Of a stretch of 64,000 nucleotides of DNA, positions 26,428-38,476 are shown in pieces (the stretch's first letter is position 1; every line of letters begins with the position of its first letter). The stretch covers positions 248,001 through 312,000 of the forward strand of contig CAJNOI010000008.1 in NCBI GenBank assembly GCA_905250115.1. The letters run 5' to 3'. The notes under the pieces were generated by a model. It made no database searches and had not been told where the DNA came from. It saw only the letters and a list, made by a program, of their open reading frames with translations. Made by a program: the position numbers and the translations under genes. Origin of the DNA: Adineta steineri. Its lineage: Eukaryota > Rotifera > Eurotatoria > Adinetida > Adinetidae.

Positions 26428-29400
26428 TGGCCGATACAGTAAAGGTACGATTGTTGTCAATATATATATATATTTCGGAAAAATATTATAGTTCTATTTT
26501 TCCGTTTAAAATAGTCAGAAGCAAGTCAAGTTGATATGGATTCCTATCCACTATTCAAAGATTTTTCTGCGGTAAAAAGTAGTGATGAAAACGCATTTAC
26601 GATTGATCAAAATGATATCGAAGAAATACAAAATAAAATAAAATCAAAATCAACACAGAATGATGTTAAAAAAATTAAAATTAATAAGCCAGTTAAATAT
26701 CATGCAGCAGTCTGTGATATTTGTTCAGTATTATTAAGTGGTCTTAAGGATTATTACAGTCATGTCGAAGGTAAAAAACATAAACTGGTATTAAAAGAGA
26801 TACTTAGTGTAAGTTAAAAGTTTATATATCAATTCATATTCTATTTGTTTATTGTAGAAAAATGCTGAATATAAACAACTAACATATGAAGAACTTTGTC
26901 GGAGAAAACAAGAAACATTAGCACAGAATAATCAAAATCAAAAAGTAGAAGTTTCTTCGTCGGAAGAGAAATCAACAACATCTTTGCCAGCAATAAACAA
27001 ATATATTTGTCATTTATGTAACGTTATTTGTAATAGTCAACAAATGTGGGATGATCATATTAATGGAAAAAGGCATCAAACAAAACTTAAATTACATAAT
27101 GTAAGTTATCTATTATTAAGGTATAAACTGTTCAGTAAGTAACGAAGTAATTACTAAAAATTGAATATGCTCATTGCGTGTTAATCAACTGAACTAATTT
27201 TCTTCTGAATGTACTGTTAAAATATAATTGATGTCCTATAAATCAATGAAAAACTATCACTCAACCTACATTATATTTATTGATGCAATCGTATAGTTAT
27301 AATTCAGGCAATATGAAAAATTGTTCACATCGATCTAAATAGAGAGCATAAGATTATTTCGTTTAATATATACTTTACATTGTAGTTGTTTTTGTAATCA
27401 GTCCAAACGAATATGTCACGAAATCCGGAAAAGAAATAAAACATGTAGATACGTTTTTTGTGCCTTTAAATAGAGGTGAAGGGAACAAATCGATAATTTA
27501 GGTACCCGCTTCCGCACGGCGACATCGATCGTGTCGAACTCTCTCCATTGGTAGCTTCAAAGAAATAAACTTCTTATCGAATTGTCTCTCACATCTTCAT
27601 TATTCCTACTTGTTATTAGAGACCTGCGGGACAAACTTTTTTATTGTCCCGTCCCGAATGTCCCGTCCCGAAGTGTATTTTGAATAGTCCCGATCCCGAA
27701 TGTCCCGTCCCGAAGTTTTTTCGAATAGTCCCGATCCCGAATGTCCCGTCCCGAAGTTTTTCGAATAGTCCCGTCCCGTCCCGTTTGTCCCGATGACAAA
27801 AAAATATAGATGTCACTCTGTGACAGAAAACAACACATCTTCGCCGCAACACAAATAAGCTAAAATACATGCATTTACATGACTTTTGAATGTAAATCAA
27901 CGTTTCATTCAACATTTCTAATAAGAAATAGACAAGAATCGAAGTATAAGACATAGCTTAGTATACCGATCAAAAAAAATTCGGGACTTCTGATTTTTTT
28001 ATATTGTCCCGATCCCGAATGTTCCGTCCCGAAGTTTTTCGAATAGTCCCGTCCCGTCCCGCGTGTCCCGGAAAGTTTTCGGGACACGTCCCGATTGTCC
28101 CGCGGGACGGGACATTCGGGATTTTTCGGGATTCGGGACTGTCCCGCAGGTCTCTACTTGTTATATCTTCCATGATTGATAAACTACGAATAAATTTTTC
28201 CTTTCTTGATTTCTTGATAACACTATCTAAATTAATAATATGAGTAATTAGGAATTGATTGTCAAATTTTATTGAAAAAATAATGATATAGAAATATCTT
28301 GAATAAGAATTGTTGATTTCTTTTAGCTTATGAATTCTTCAACATCTGAACCTACATCTGATAATAATCCGACATCTTCAAATTATTGTGATGTTTGTTC
28401 ATTACAATTTAGTACAGAAGCGAAATTAACTGAACATCTACAACAAACACGACATCAAGAACGAGTAGCAGAAGAAGGTTAATTTTTTGTCTTTGATTTA
28501 ATTTATTTATACGAAATATTTATTTATAGAATATTGTATTAGTGAAGCTACTTCTATGAATATTAATATTGATGATTATAGAACTGCACCAATAGCAGAA
28601 AAACAACATTTATTTATATATGAATGTTCAACATGTAGTAAAAAATTTAAAAGTAAAAAGCATCTTATTGGAGTAAGAAATTTTCTCTATATCATATTGA
28701 ATAAATTATAATTGTTGTTTTATTTAGCATCTCAAAAGTGTGCTTCATCGTCGTAATCGACAAACTCAACTAGTATGTTTATTCTTCTATTGAAATGATT
28801 ATTTTATTTTATTATTTTAGCATATAAAAAATAAATCCGCAACGAATAATCAAATTTCTCCTTCATTTCGTAGTTCAAAAAGGCCTTACGTAAAGCCACG
28901 TCCGCCATATCAATCTCAAAATTTTCGACAACAACCGCCACTCAATCAAAATCTTAATCAGCAAATGTCAAATAATATTTTTGGTGCATTCGATCCCGAT
29001 AATCAATATGGCATGAAACGGCCAATACAATCTGTATCAAATTCCAATCAATATGATGGATCTTATTCTAAACGAACACGTACATATAATAATAATAATG
29101 ACTATAATTCACAATATGCCTATTCAAATCAAAATAATTACGATTCAACATCAAATTTTTCTCAAAATTCAACAAACAATTATGAAAATCAATATAATCC
29201 TACGCAATATTCAACCGGTTCTTATTGTGATTCATACTCTACATCTAATTATACAAATCCAATAAGTATGTTAATGATTATATCTTCATAAAAAAGACGT
29301 AATCTTTATTTTAATATAGATTATTCTTCTCAACAACCACCAACGTCATCTGATTACCGTAAGGAAAAAAAATTTATCAACTAATTTTTCCTATAGACTT

Positions 29401-29497
29401 ATTTATAGAATCATCGCTTGCAAATTATTATTCGGAATATTCAGCATTTTATGGTGATAATACAAATCAAGGAAATAATTTGTATTATCAACAATAA
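26428..29497 (+). CDS. Protein with four U1/matrin-type C2H2 zinc fingers and a prion-like tail
   Basis: Starts MADTVK in an 18-nt first exon (26428-26445), then spliced to an exon starting at 26517. Four fingers of the long-spaced U1/matrin/JAZ type: CDICSVLLS...HVEGKKH, CHLCNVICN...HINGKRH, CDVCSLQFS...HLQQTRH and CSTCSKKFK...HLKSVLH (the last split by an intron). This class typically binds double-stranded RNA or structured RNA (ZNF346, ZFR, ZMAT families). The C-terminal third is Asn/Gln/Tyr/Ser-rich low complexity with a KRPYVKPRPPYQ basic patch, resembling prion-like tails of RNA-granule proteins. A 1.2-kb intron (about 27101-28325) holds a hAT element. No exact ortholog assigned; an RNA-binding nuclear protein is the best guess. 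Confidence 0.85.
27617..28156. mobile_element. 540-bp hAT-type element built of CCCGA repeats
   Basis: Terminal inverted repeats TAGAGACCTGCGGGACA at the left and TGTCCCGCAGGTCTCTA at the right, flanked by a perfect 8-bp target duplication CTTGTTAT (27609-27616 and 28157-28164), as for the hAT superfamily. The body has no transposase. Instead both sides carry tandem and inverted copies of a unit of about 40 bp rich in GTCCCGATCCCGAATG and CCGAAGTTTTTCGAATAG. It is far more GC-rich than its surroundings. Non-autonomous, and recent by its perfect target duplication. Confidence 0.88.
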
Positions 29498-29937
29498 TCT
29501 AATCATTAATTCTATGGATTGTTATTTTTTTCTTTTTGATATGTATAGAATTTTCGCATGTGATATTATACATGTTTATCTTTTGTTTTAATTATACTAA
29601 TACAAATATTTTTATTATTAATATTCTTCCATTTTTCCTCTCTCTGGTTATTTTGTCAATTGTTAATATATGAAAATTGGTGTTGGTTATTTAACTTGCA
29701 TTTAATTTTTTTTCTACATTCGTTGATGACAAAAGAATTTTTAGAATAAACAAATTCTATTCTCGATTAATTTGTTTTAAAAGATAAAAGAATAAGGAGC
29801 GACCTGGCTTTTATGTACTGTTGATTATATGAGCAAGGTCAATATCAATAGTATATTATCTTGTCTTGTTAACTTGAAAAGAAGAAAGAGACGACGAGAT
29901 AACAATCTTCTCCTATTCTCATTTTTAGATCATTATC
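29498..29937. other. Short intergenic region before NAGA
   Basis: 3' UTR of the zinc-finger gene and the NAGA promoter. AT-rich; no TATA box or other clear element. Confidence 0.4.
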
Positions 29938-31577
29938 ATGAAGTGGACAGAATATGTAGTCGAATATTTTATTATATCTATCTACTTGTGTTCATATTAT
30001 AAACAAGTAAATTCACTTGACAATGGTCTACTTCGACAACCCCCAATGGTAAAAAAATTTTTTGAACAAGAAAATAAAATTTATGTTTTTATATATATAG
30101 GGTTGGTTGACCTGGCAACGATTTCGTTGTGTTACCGATTGTGATACATATCCTGATACATGTATTAGGTAAATATATATTACTATAGATATGAATCAAT
30201 CAATATTTTCTAGTGAAAAATTGATCCGAACACAAGCTCAATTGTTAGTACAAGGTGGATATTTAGCTGCTGGATATGAATATATTATTATTGATGATTG
30301 TTGGTTAAATATGACTCGATCAGTTGTAATTATTAAATCAATATATATATCACTAAGATAATTATGTATTTATTTAGGATGGTTTATTACAACCTGATAA
30401 TAAACGTTTCCCAAGTGGAATTCGTGCATTATCTGATTATGTACATTCTTTGGGATTGAAATTTGGTATCTATGAAGATTATGGTACAGAAACATGCGCT
30501 GGTTATCCTGGTATACTAGGACATTTAAGTGTAGATGCTGAAAGTAAATAATTGATTATTATTTTATTATTCAAATATTATTATTTGATTTGTTTTAGCA
30601 TTTGCTAGTTGGAAAGTTGATTATTTAAAATTAGATGGTTGTAATGCTGATATAAAAGATTTCGATACTGGATATCCAGCAATGGAAGATGCATTAAATG
30701 CGACTGGTGTTCCAATAGCATATTCATGTTCATGGCCAGCTTATCAAGAATTTGATAAGATGAAACCAAATTATTCCGCTATTGCACATTCATGTAATTT
30801 ATGGAGAAATTGGGCTGATATTGATGATTCATGGGAAAGTGTTTATTCAATTATACAATGGTTTGGTGATAATCAAGATCGCTTGTCACCATTTCATGGT
30901 CCTGGACATTGGAATGATCCAGATATGGTTAGAAAAGTTTTTCAAAATAGATCTCGAATAATTTTATAAGTTTTTCTAGCTTGTTATTGGAAATTATGGT
31001 TTAAGTCCAGGTCAATCACGAGCACAAATGGCACTTTGGTCAATAATGGCTGCACCATTAATTCTCTCAGTTGATTTACGAACAATTAATGATTGGGCAC
31101 GAGACATACTTCTCAATAAAAACTTAATTGCTATTAATCAAGATCCACTTGGAGCTATGGGAAGACGTATACTTAAAGTAAATAAATACATATTTTTGAA
31201 TGTTATATGAAATTATTTACTTTTTTAGTTAGATGGTAATGTTGAAGTATGGAGTAAACCATTGCAAGATGATCGTACTGCAGTAGGTTTTATTTTTCTC
31301 TAGTTTAAAATTTATTTAATATTTATATTTTAAGTTTGTTGCACTTTTTCCTCAACCATACGGAACACCAATTCGTATCAGTATTAAACTTAGTGATCTT
31401 GGTCTAGGTCGATATCAGGATTATGATTTATTTGAATTATTTCATGGTGATTTTCTTGGTAAATATCATTATACCGATGCATATAATTTTACAATCAATC
31501 CATCGGGTGATGTACATGCATTTTATGCTGAATCAGCCGAACCAAAAACGAAATTTCATAAGAAATTACGTCTTTAA
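29938..31577 (+). CDS. NAGA: Family 27 glycosidase, alpha-N-acetylgalactosaminidase type
   Basis: Eight exons encode 426 aa. A signal-peptide-like hydrophobic N-terminus ([12 protein letters not shown]) leads to a GH27 barrel: [39 protein letters not shown], the nucleophile motif YLKLDGC, the acid/base region [20 protein letters not shown] and [12 protein letters not shown]. The residues that set specificity in this family read SCSWPAY, the Ser/Ala pair of human NAGA, not the Glu/Leu pair of alpha-galactosidase A. The enzyme should therefore remove terminal alpha-GalNAc (and more weakly alpha-Gal) from glycoconjugates in the lysosome. Exon boundaries were frame-checked (1281 nt in total). It converges with the phospholipid phosphatase gene, whose stop is 859 nt away. 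Confidence 0.94.
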
Positions 31578-32436
31578 ATGAATATGAACATTACAAAAAA
31601 AATCTTTCTCTTTTTTCTTATTCTTTATGTTGCTTTTTCTTTTATGGTGTATTTTTTGAAATGGAATTTACCCGCTCGTCTTTCAAGCGTAATTCATTTA
31701 TTCATTTCTTTTAATAAGGTGATGTGTTATTCGTTTATTTTCTGCTTATGTAAAACATGGTTGATTTCAGTGTGATTCTTTTTATGGTTTAGTATCAATA
31801 AAAACATGTCTAAAGACATACAAATCATATATATATAAACTATAGGATGCAACTGCATGTGAAAATTTTACATGAATACTCTGATAAGCTCGTTTTGAGT
31901 GTAAATATGCCTATTATTTCTCTGAGTTTATTGTCTGCAATGTTGTTGGTTCTATATATTGTCAAATTTTATTCAAATAACTATTAAAAATAGATACTAC
32001 AATTCAAATAAAATACAAGTAGAAAAAGAATTTAATCTAGTATTAAAGTACCAAGAGACTACAGAAGTTTGTATTTGTTCTATTTAAATTTTCAAGTAAA
32101 ACTTCTGAAGATCGAAGTAATTGTCTAGATGTCTTATATTACTTGTGTGAGTAATACAAAAAAAACGGAAGATTCCACTTAATCACAAACACATTGTCTT
32201 TATTTAATTGTGATTAATTTTTATATAAAATCCTGAAATAGCAATAAAGCTCCTATCTATATTTTTTTAGTAAACGATAAATTGTTGTAAGACAACATAA
32301 AAAAACAAACAGATCAAAATTAGTTATATGAATAAGGAGGAAGGTTATGAAATACAATGGTAAACTTAAGATACATGAAAATAACATAAAACAAAAGAAA
32401 GTAGATGATCGTTAATCTAACTTGTTCAGTGGTCAT
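31578..32436. other. Convergent 3' region between NAGA and the lipid phosphatase
   Basis: AT-rich, with AATAAA signals for the plus strand near 31796 (TCAATAAAAACATG). No gene or transposon seen. Confidence 0.4.
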
Positions 32437-35400
32437 TTAAACATTTGCTTCTTCATATCCTCTTGAAGGCGATGGACGTTGTCCACCACCTGTTTTTACA
32501 AGATTATTAACTGCTCGATGTTGTTGCTGTTGTGGTTGTACTGTTGAAACATTGTCATAATTTGAGCGATTACCTTGACGTGAACGTGATAATTGTTGTT
32601 CATGAGGTGAATCATTTGAGCGTAATTCTCCTGATGGTTTAGTTTCTACACCAGGTACAGTAATACGTTCTTCTTTAGGTAAACGATCTTTTTTTGTTTC
32701 GTCTTCTGTTTCACAATAAATACTAAGATTCCATAAATAGGTTCCAACACGAACAGCCTAAAAACAGATAAATAGGTACACATAAATATAAAAATGATCA
32801 ATTCCTATCCTCTTACAGTAAATACGGCAATACAAAAACCAATTAATGCTCCACCAATAACATCTGTGGCATGATGTTTATAATCTGTTACACGAGATAA
32901 GCATGTAAAAAATGCAGTAGCAACACATAAACATTGAAGAAATGGTTTTAAAAATTTAGCATTTGGACATACAATACGTGCTTCGAAATATACCTAAAAA
33001 GAAAATCATTTGTTTATTATCATTATCGAATAAATATTAGTCTATTATATTTACAAAGAGGAAGATAAAAGCAAATGTTGAGTAACTTGAGTGACCTGAT
33101 GGAAATGATAATTTCGCTTCTCGAAGTTCAATTGGTGTAAATGTAGAATTACAATTATGATCCAGTATATACTGTGGAATAACAACACTCCCACTAGCTG
33201 TCTGGACAGTTTTTGTGCAATTGAGATTTCCCCATACAGGATTACAGGCAGTTACATAATACGGTCTCAATCGACCAATTGTACCTAGAGAAAAATAAAT
33301 TAAAGCTTTATTTAAAGATTTATTCTTCATCATACGTTTGCCAACTTCAGTAATAAGAAAACAAACAGCAATACCAAGTACAAAAAGACTTATAGTATGT
33401 AAGACTGATTTAAAATAATCAATTCGACGTTGACCTGCACTCTGTTTGTCTGATTTACCACGACAATTAAATGGACGTACAACCCATAATTCAACAATAC
33501 AAAACTAGAATTAAATGTGTAAAAGAAAAGATTAGATCAATTGATTTGCTGTAACTATTTTATTTTCTCATAAATTATTAGTCATCTGAGATTAATTATA
33601 ATTAGACTTTTTTTCATAATAAATAAATAAATTTCTATAAAAAGAAAAAGTTTAATTTACTCGTAGATGAGCTCAACAATATATATTATTACGTTTTTTT
33701 TATTATAGCCTATGTCTTTTTAACAAGGACTCTTTAATCTTTTATTAATAAGGAAGACGCATTTTTCCATGAGTTTACTTAGTGAATCTTCTTTTATCTC
33801 ATAATGTTGGAAAATGGAAACTTCATCCTATCTTTTTCATCTATGGCGTCGTTTAAAAAAAGTTTTTTTCAAATAATATTATGCTCATTAACAGCTACTT
33901 GAAATTCATTGGAGCAGATGAACTAACACTCAATGTAATTAATCTAATGATATTTAATTCACATGAATAATAAGTATATATATTCATAATTGATTTTATT
34001 TATAAATCAAATCTAGATTCTATTACTTACAATTATAATAGGACCAACACCTCCATAAATCGCTAAAACCCACATTGGTATAGTATCAGGTCGAAATGGA
34101 TACTGTATAGTTGTGTCATCACAAAAGAAACCTCTTTGCACCGGTGGAACAAGTAAATATATAAGACCAAAAACAGCACATGCTAAAAAAAATTTTAAAT
34201 CATAACTTCGTTTTTTTCCCCGATAAACAATAATAACATACTTGCTATTATTGCGAGAAAATCCATAAAATTATATAAAATACGACGACGTCTTCGTTTT
34301 TTCCGTTGATTACATGATTCGACATCATCAACAGGTGCATTGTCACCACCTAATTTATCCATTAAAAGGTCAACTTCACTGTCGGCTGATGATTCTAAAT
34401 AAAGAATAAAAAAAAACATATTTTAAATTATATACAAAAACAGACACATAACAACAAGAAACAAAAGATAATACATGTGTAAACAGACATGTTTATGTAG
34501 ATAAGCTACCCATGTAAAAAAAATATTTTTTAATCAACTTATCCTTTGGTGGATAAAAATCGTGAAAAAAACAATCAACAAGAAAAAGTCATTATTTCTT
34601 TTCTTGTTCAGAGAAATGTAGCGTTCTCGACTCTCAACCACATTTTTTTTTCATTCGTTTATTCAGCACATCGATAGAGAATTTATGGACTACATAGTTC
34701 GTCTATTCTTGTTATGTGCGAGCAGTAAGTAAGCAAGCAAGCAAGCGAGCGAGCGAGCAAGGGCGTGTGTGTGCCATCTATTCATATATAAAAGAACTAT
34801 TGAAAGAAAAAACAAGAAGAAGAGGAAAGAGAACAGCTTGGTTCGTATATAGCTGATGATAGTTATCATTTACATCCATCGTTCTGTCCACAAGTGAAAG
34901 GGTCATTGAGTTGTCTTGTTAGGTATTTTATTGAGTAAAAAATGAAACTTTTTTTTTTGTAGTAATATATATTGCTTCAAATTACATATGAACAAAAAAA
35001 ATTTTGATGATGTAATTCGTTTTATACACTATTGTGGACGAAGAAGAAAATAATGTTAATGTGATGAGTATATATGATAAGTAATATTAGTATTTGTCCT
35101 ATGTAAAACGATGGTTAATTTGACAAATAAACAGATGTCAAATACATATTCCTTTATAATATATCTAATAATCAAGTTGTATTTAAAATCTACTACCGAG
35201 TGGAGCAAAATTTTTGTGACATTTTTTATTTTGCTTACATCACAGCTCTAGAAAATGATAAGATCTCGATTTTATCATCTTCTAAAACTTTGATGTCACA
35301 AAACTTTTGCTTAGTTCGATATATATTTAAGTAAGAAGCGTAAATTATGCTAGAAAGAGAGCACATGCTAAATCAAATATAATATTCTACAGAAGAAATG

Positions 35401-38077
35401 AATGATTAGAGTAATAATTATTAGTATTGCATATATTGTTGACATTTTAATATATTCATTTCTCACCAACTTTCTGTTGACCATGTTTTGAATGTTGACG
35501 TGGTGTATTTGTTGATGGTCTCGGTTTATTATCGAATGCAAACGAACGTGGTTTATCATAAGCATTTTCAATATCTTGAAAATTTTGTACAAAACGTGGT
35601 GGTGGTGGTGTTATTGGTCGAAAATTATTTTGAGTTTGTCGTGGTGGAAGAATAAGATCCGGTTGAAATGCATCATATAATGGATTGTACTCAGGTGTAC
35701 CTCGTACGCGTACTGGATGTTCGTTAGAAATATGTCTTTGTCTTGAAGCTGAAGAGATGAACATAGTTGATCTGTGTAGTATTAATGATTACTAACAATC
35801 GAATGTAGGATTTCTTTTATTTCTTAACTGAATTATCGAAGGGAAAAAAAGGAATAGTATAAGTACGAACAAAATACAAGGTCAATAGAGCTATGACTTT
35901 TATCGCTTATATACTTAAGTTAAATGAATAGAACAAAATCAAATTTAATTTGCATCTACTCACCTCGAGGACTTTCATAATACTGTGCAATAGTATAAAC
36001 AACTGGTTTCATCTTATTCACTTCAGCCATATGAGAAGTCAATCGATCAATGTTTTTTTTTATTACTCTGTTCTGATTCTTTTTTTTTGATATTTTTGTT
36101 GTCGAACTAATGGCACTTTAGTAGCGTCATCACTCACATCCAGTTGTTACTTTCGATGGTGCCAGACTCTCAAAGTTGTGTATAATCTTCACAATAACAT
36201 GTACCAGTCATATATAAAGTTTACTAATGATTACTCTTACTTCGCATATATAGAATTTTTTTTCTACGTCTCTTTTTTTTATACTAAATTGATTGGTAGA
36301 ATTGTGAAAAAAAATAACCTTGGCCTTTAAACGTATAGATGTTAGATTTTTTTTTTCGTATAAAATATGATAAAAATGAGTAATTTCTCTATTATCATTT
36401 TTAATTTGATCTAAGTACGTTAGAAAATAGAAACTTATAGAGATTATATGCAAATATTTTAATCGGATATTTAATCATGAATAGAAAGAAAATATAATTA
36501 TCTTCAATAAGAGTGAGTATTCGAAAGAAATAACGAATCAAGAATTGATTCAATATTTGTATTTAAGAACACTCAGATTTCTATTTGAATAAATTCTTAA
36601 AACTTTTACATTTAAATGAAAGGTCAGAAAGTTTATAACGAAAAAAAAGAAGAAGAACTCTTATATTCAGATTACAATATAATCTCTTGCAATCAATCAT
36701 TTTATTGTTTGTAAGTGATATAAAATGATAGTATCTATTTTATATTTCTAATCGTTATGCTTGTTTCAATGAGAGAAATCAATAATCTTATAATTATAAC
36801 GGAAGAATAGTTTTATTTCGTTCCGCTCAATTATACTCATAGATAATACGATTTGTGTCAGAGAATATTCTTATATTCGACTGACAAAAAAACATCTATC
36901 CATTATGGAAGTATCATCTTGAACTAATGTGAGGTAAAAAATTTATGCCTAGTAAATGATAAATTTTAGGTTTATTCTAAATTTCTATTTTAACTACACT
37001 ACTGTTGATATTATACTCAGTTTTAAGTGTAGCGATATGTTTACTATTGATTAGTTGAGATACGAAATCATAAGTATTGTTTTGTTATAAAGTACTCGAA
37101 CGATAAATTCTATAAATCATTGCGAGTATTACTATATACTTCAGACATATATAATTATTATTAATTGGATATTCGCAAAACGTACGAATACTATGCGGTG
37201 AAAATAAGTTGATATATAAAAAGTTGTTCAACCGTCCTCATATCTTATGTCAATTTTAAAATGATAGATAACATGTCTGCCCTTGGAATAAAATATCCTC
37301 TTAGATAATCGAAAGTTGTTGGTCATCGGTAGACAAACTCAATATTTTTCTGTAAATGATAAATGTTTATTGACTAATTGTATAAATTTCATCTATCTGT
37401 ACATTGAAATAGATGATTCACCCTCTACTTCAATATATGTATTTAAAAAAAAACTTTTCTTGATTTGTTCTATCAAATTTTATTGTTAAATTTAAGAATA
37501 AACATGAAATTCTAATATTTCTAATCTTATTCGATTGTATCTATTAACAAAATTGTTCAATATAAATTCGGATATCTCTATAAAAAATCATAATATTTTT
37601 ATCCTATAAATCTGTTCAACCCTTATAATTATTTCTACTATATTATTATCATACCTGTTGGTTGCAGTTGCGTTAAATTTGTTCGATGCGGCATCACATA
37701 CAAATTTTTAATATGAATAATAATAATTGTATCTTAACAATCAATCTTACATATTCCTCTTTCTTCTCTTATATATATAAAATATGTCTGCACGCAATTT
37801 ATTTTCGAACGATTGATATCGAATCCTAGCTTGCTTACTGAATATACATCTATATACACCTATGTATATATATGTGTATATACGTATAAAATAACAATCC
37901 CATCTAAAGTGACACGGTCACTCAACACATGATGAGTATTTGACAAATCAAATTCTTTTGCTTTCTTTAGATTTATATTTTACCTGGTGTTTGTCGAGCC
38001 CGTCCTGTACCGGTGTGAAATTCGCCGATGGTTAATGATGGCGAGTCACTTTGATTAGTTGTATCAGCGATGAACAT
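32437..38077 (-). CDS. PLPP: Phospholipid phosphatase (PAP2/LPP family) with two alternative first exons
   Basis: Coding exons on the minus strand: 35467-35748, 34242-34394, 34031-34182, 33055-33504, 32817-32993 and 32437-32757, preceded by either 35964-36030 or 37984-38077. The products are 533 or 542 aa. The core matches lipid phosphate phosphatases: VPPVQRGFFCDD after the second helix, catalytic motif 1 ending GRLRP, motif 2 SFPSGHSS and motif 3 SRVTDYKHHATDV, with six hydrophobic helices. Such enzymes dephosphorylate lysophosphatidate, phosphatidate and sphingosine-1-phosphate at the outer face of the plasma membrane. Unusual for the family are a long Pro-rich N-terminal segment (ITPPPPRF) and a basic KKRRRRR stretch before helix 1. 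The C-terminus is Gln/Ser-rich. Exon 35467-35748 is 282 nt and phase 1-1, so skipping it would keep the frame. Confidence 0.92.
34724..34761. repeat. Tetranucleotide repeat (AAGC/GAGC)
   Basis: A run of AAGT, AAGC then GAGC units in a PLPP intron, followed by a GT tract. Confidence 0.8.
35196..35319. mobile_element. 124-bp palindromic MITE in a PLPP intron
   Basis: Nearly a full-length inverted repeat: left arm CGAGTGGAGCAAAATTTTTG, right arm in reverse CGAACTAAGCAAAAGTTTTG, both followed by TGACAT. The centre is also self-complementary (AGAAAATGATAA...TTATCATCTTCT). TA dinucleotides lie at both borders (35194-35195, 35320-35321), as for Tc1/mariner-type MITEs. Transcribed, it would form one long hairpin. 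Confidence 0.65.
35964..36030 (-). other. PLPP: Proximal alternative first coding exon of PLPP
   Basis: ATG 36030-36028 opens MAEVNKMKPVVYTIAQYYES and ends CCTCGAG before GTGAGT, phase 1. It joins in frame to the CAG|CT acceptor at 35748. It also fits the 34394 acceptor directly. Confidence 0.7.
36031..37983. other. Region between the two alternative PLPP first exons
   Basis: About 2 kb of AT-rich sequence that is intron of the long isoform and presumably promoter of the short one. No coding sequence, RNA gene or transposon ends recognised. Confidence 0.4.
37984..38077 (-). other. PLPP: Distal alternative first coding exon of PLPP
   Basis: ATG 38077-38075 opens MFIADTTNQSDSPSLTIGEF and ends ACACCAG before GTAAAA, also phase 1, so it can use the same downstream acceptors. 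Its length differs from the proximal exon by 27 nt. Confidence 0.65.
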
Positions 38078-38476
38078 TGACCTTTGTTGAAGATTGTTGA
38101 AAATGTAATGAAATAAGTATTAAAGTTGACTAGACTACATATACCAATGAAATTCAAATAAAAATATTTGATTGACAACGATAAAATAATCTAAAACAGT
38201 ATGAAATAGTCATATTCAAGTTAAACTACTCTTTTCGCAGCGTTTCTTTTTCTTTTTTTCCTTCCTGCAAAAATGATTGACACTACTCGCTGAGTTGTGA
38301 CCTTGGACGTCCTTGCACAACCTCAGTATACAAAAAAACAACGAAGAAAACCCTACAATAAGCATCCACGTTGTTACCTTGAATTTATAGAGCAAAAAAA
38401 GTGGAAGAAGACGACAACGACGGAGAACTTTTAAAACTTTTTTTTTTTTGAATACATTATTATCATTTAAAATAAA
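38078..38476. promoter_or_regulatory. Shared divergent promoter of PLPP and the DNA ligase
   Basis: Only 399 nt separate the PLPP distal start codon (minus) from the ligase start codon (plus), so the two promoters must overlap or abut. No TATA box in a good position on either side. Whether PLPP and the ligase are co-regulated cannot be told from sequence. Confidence 0.5.

Noticed and set aside
27616-28243. Gly/Asp/Thr-rich frames within the 540-bp element
   Set aside because: Translation of the CCCGA repeats of a hAT element, not a gene.
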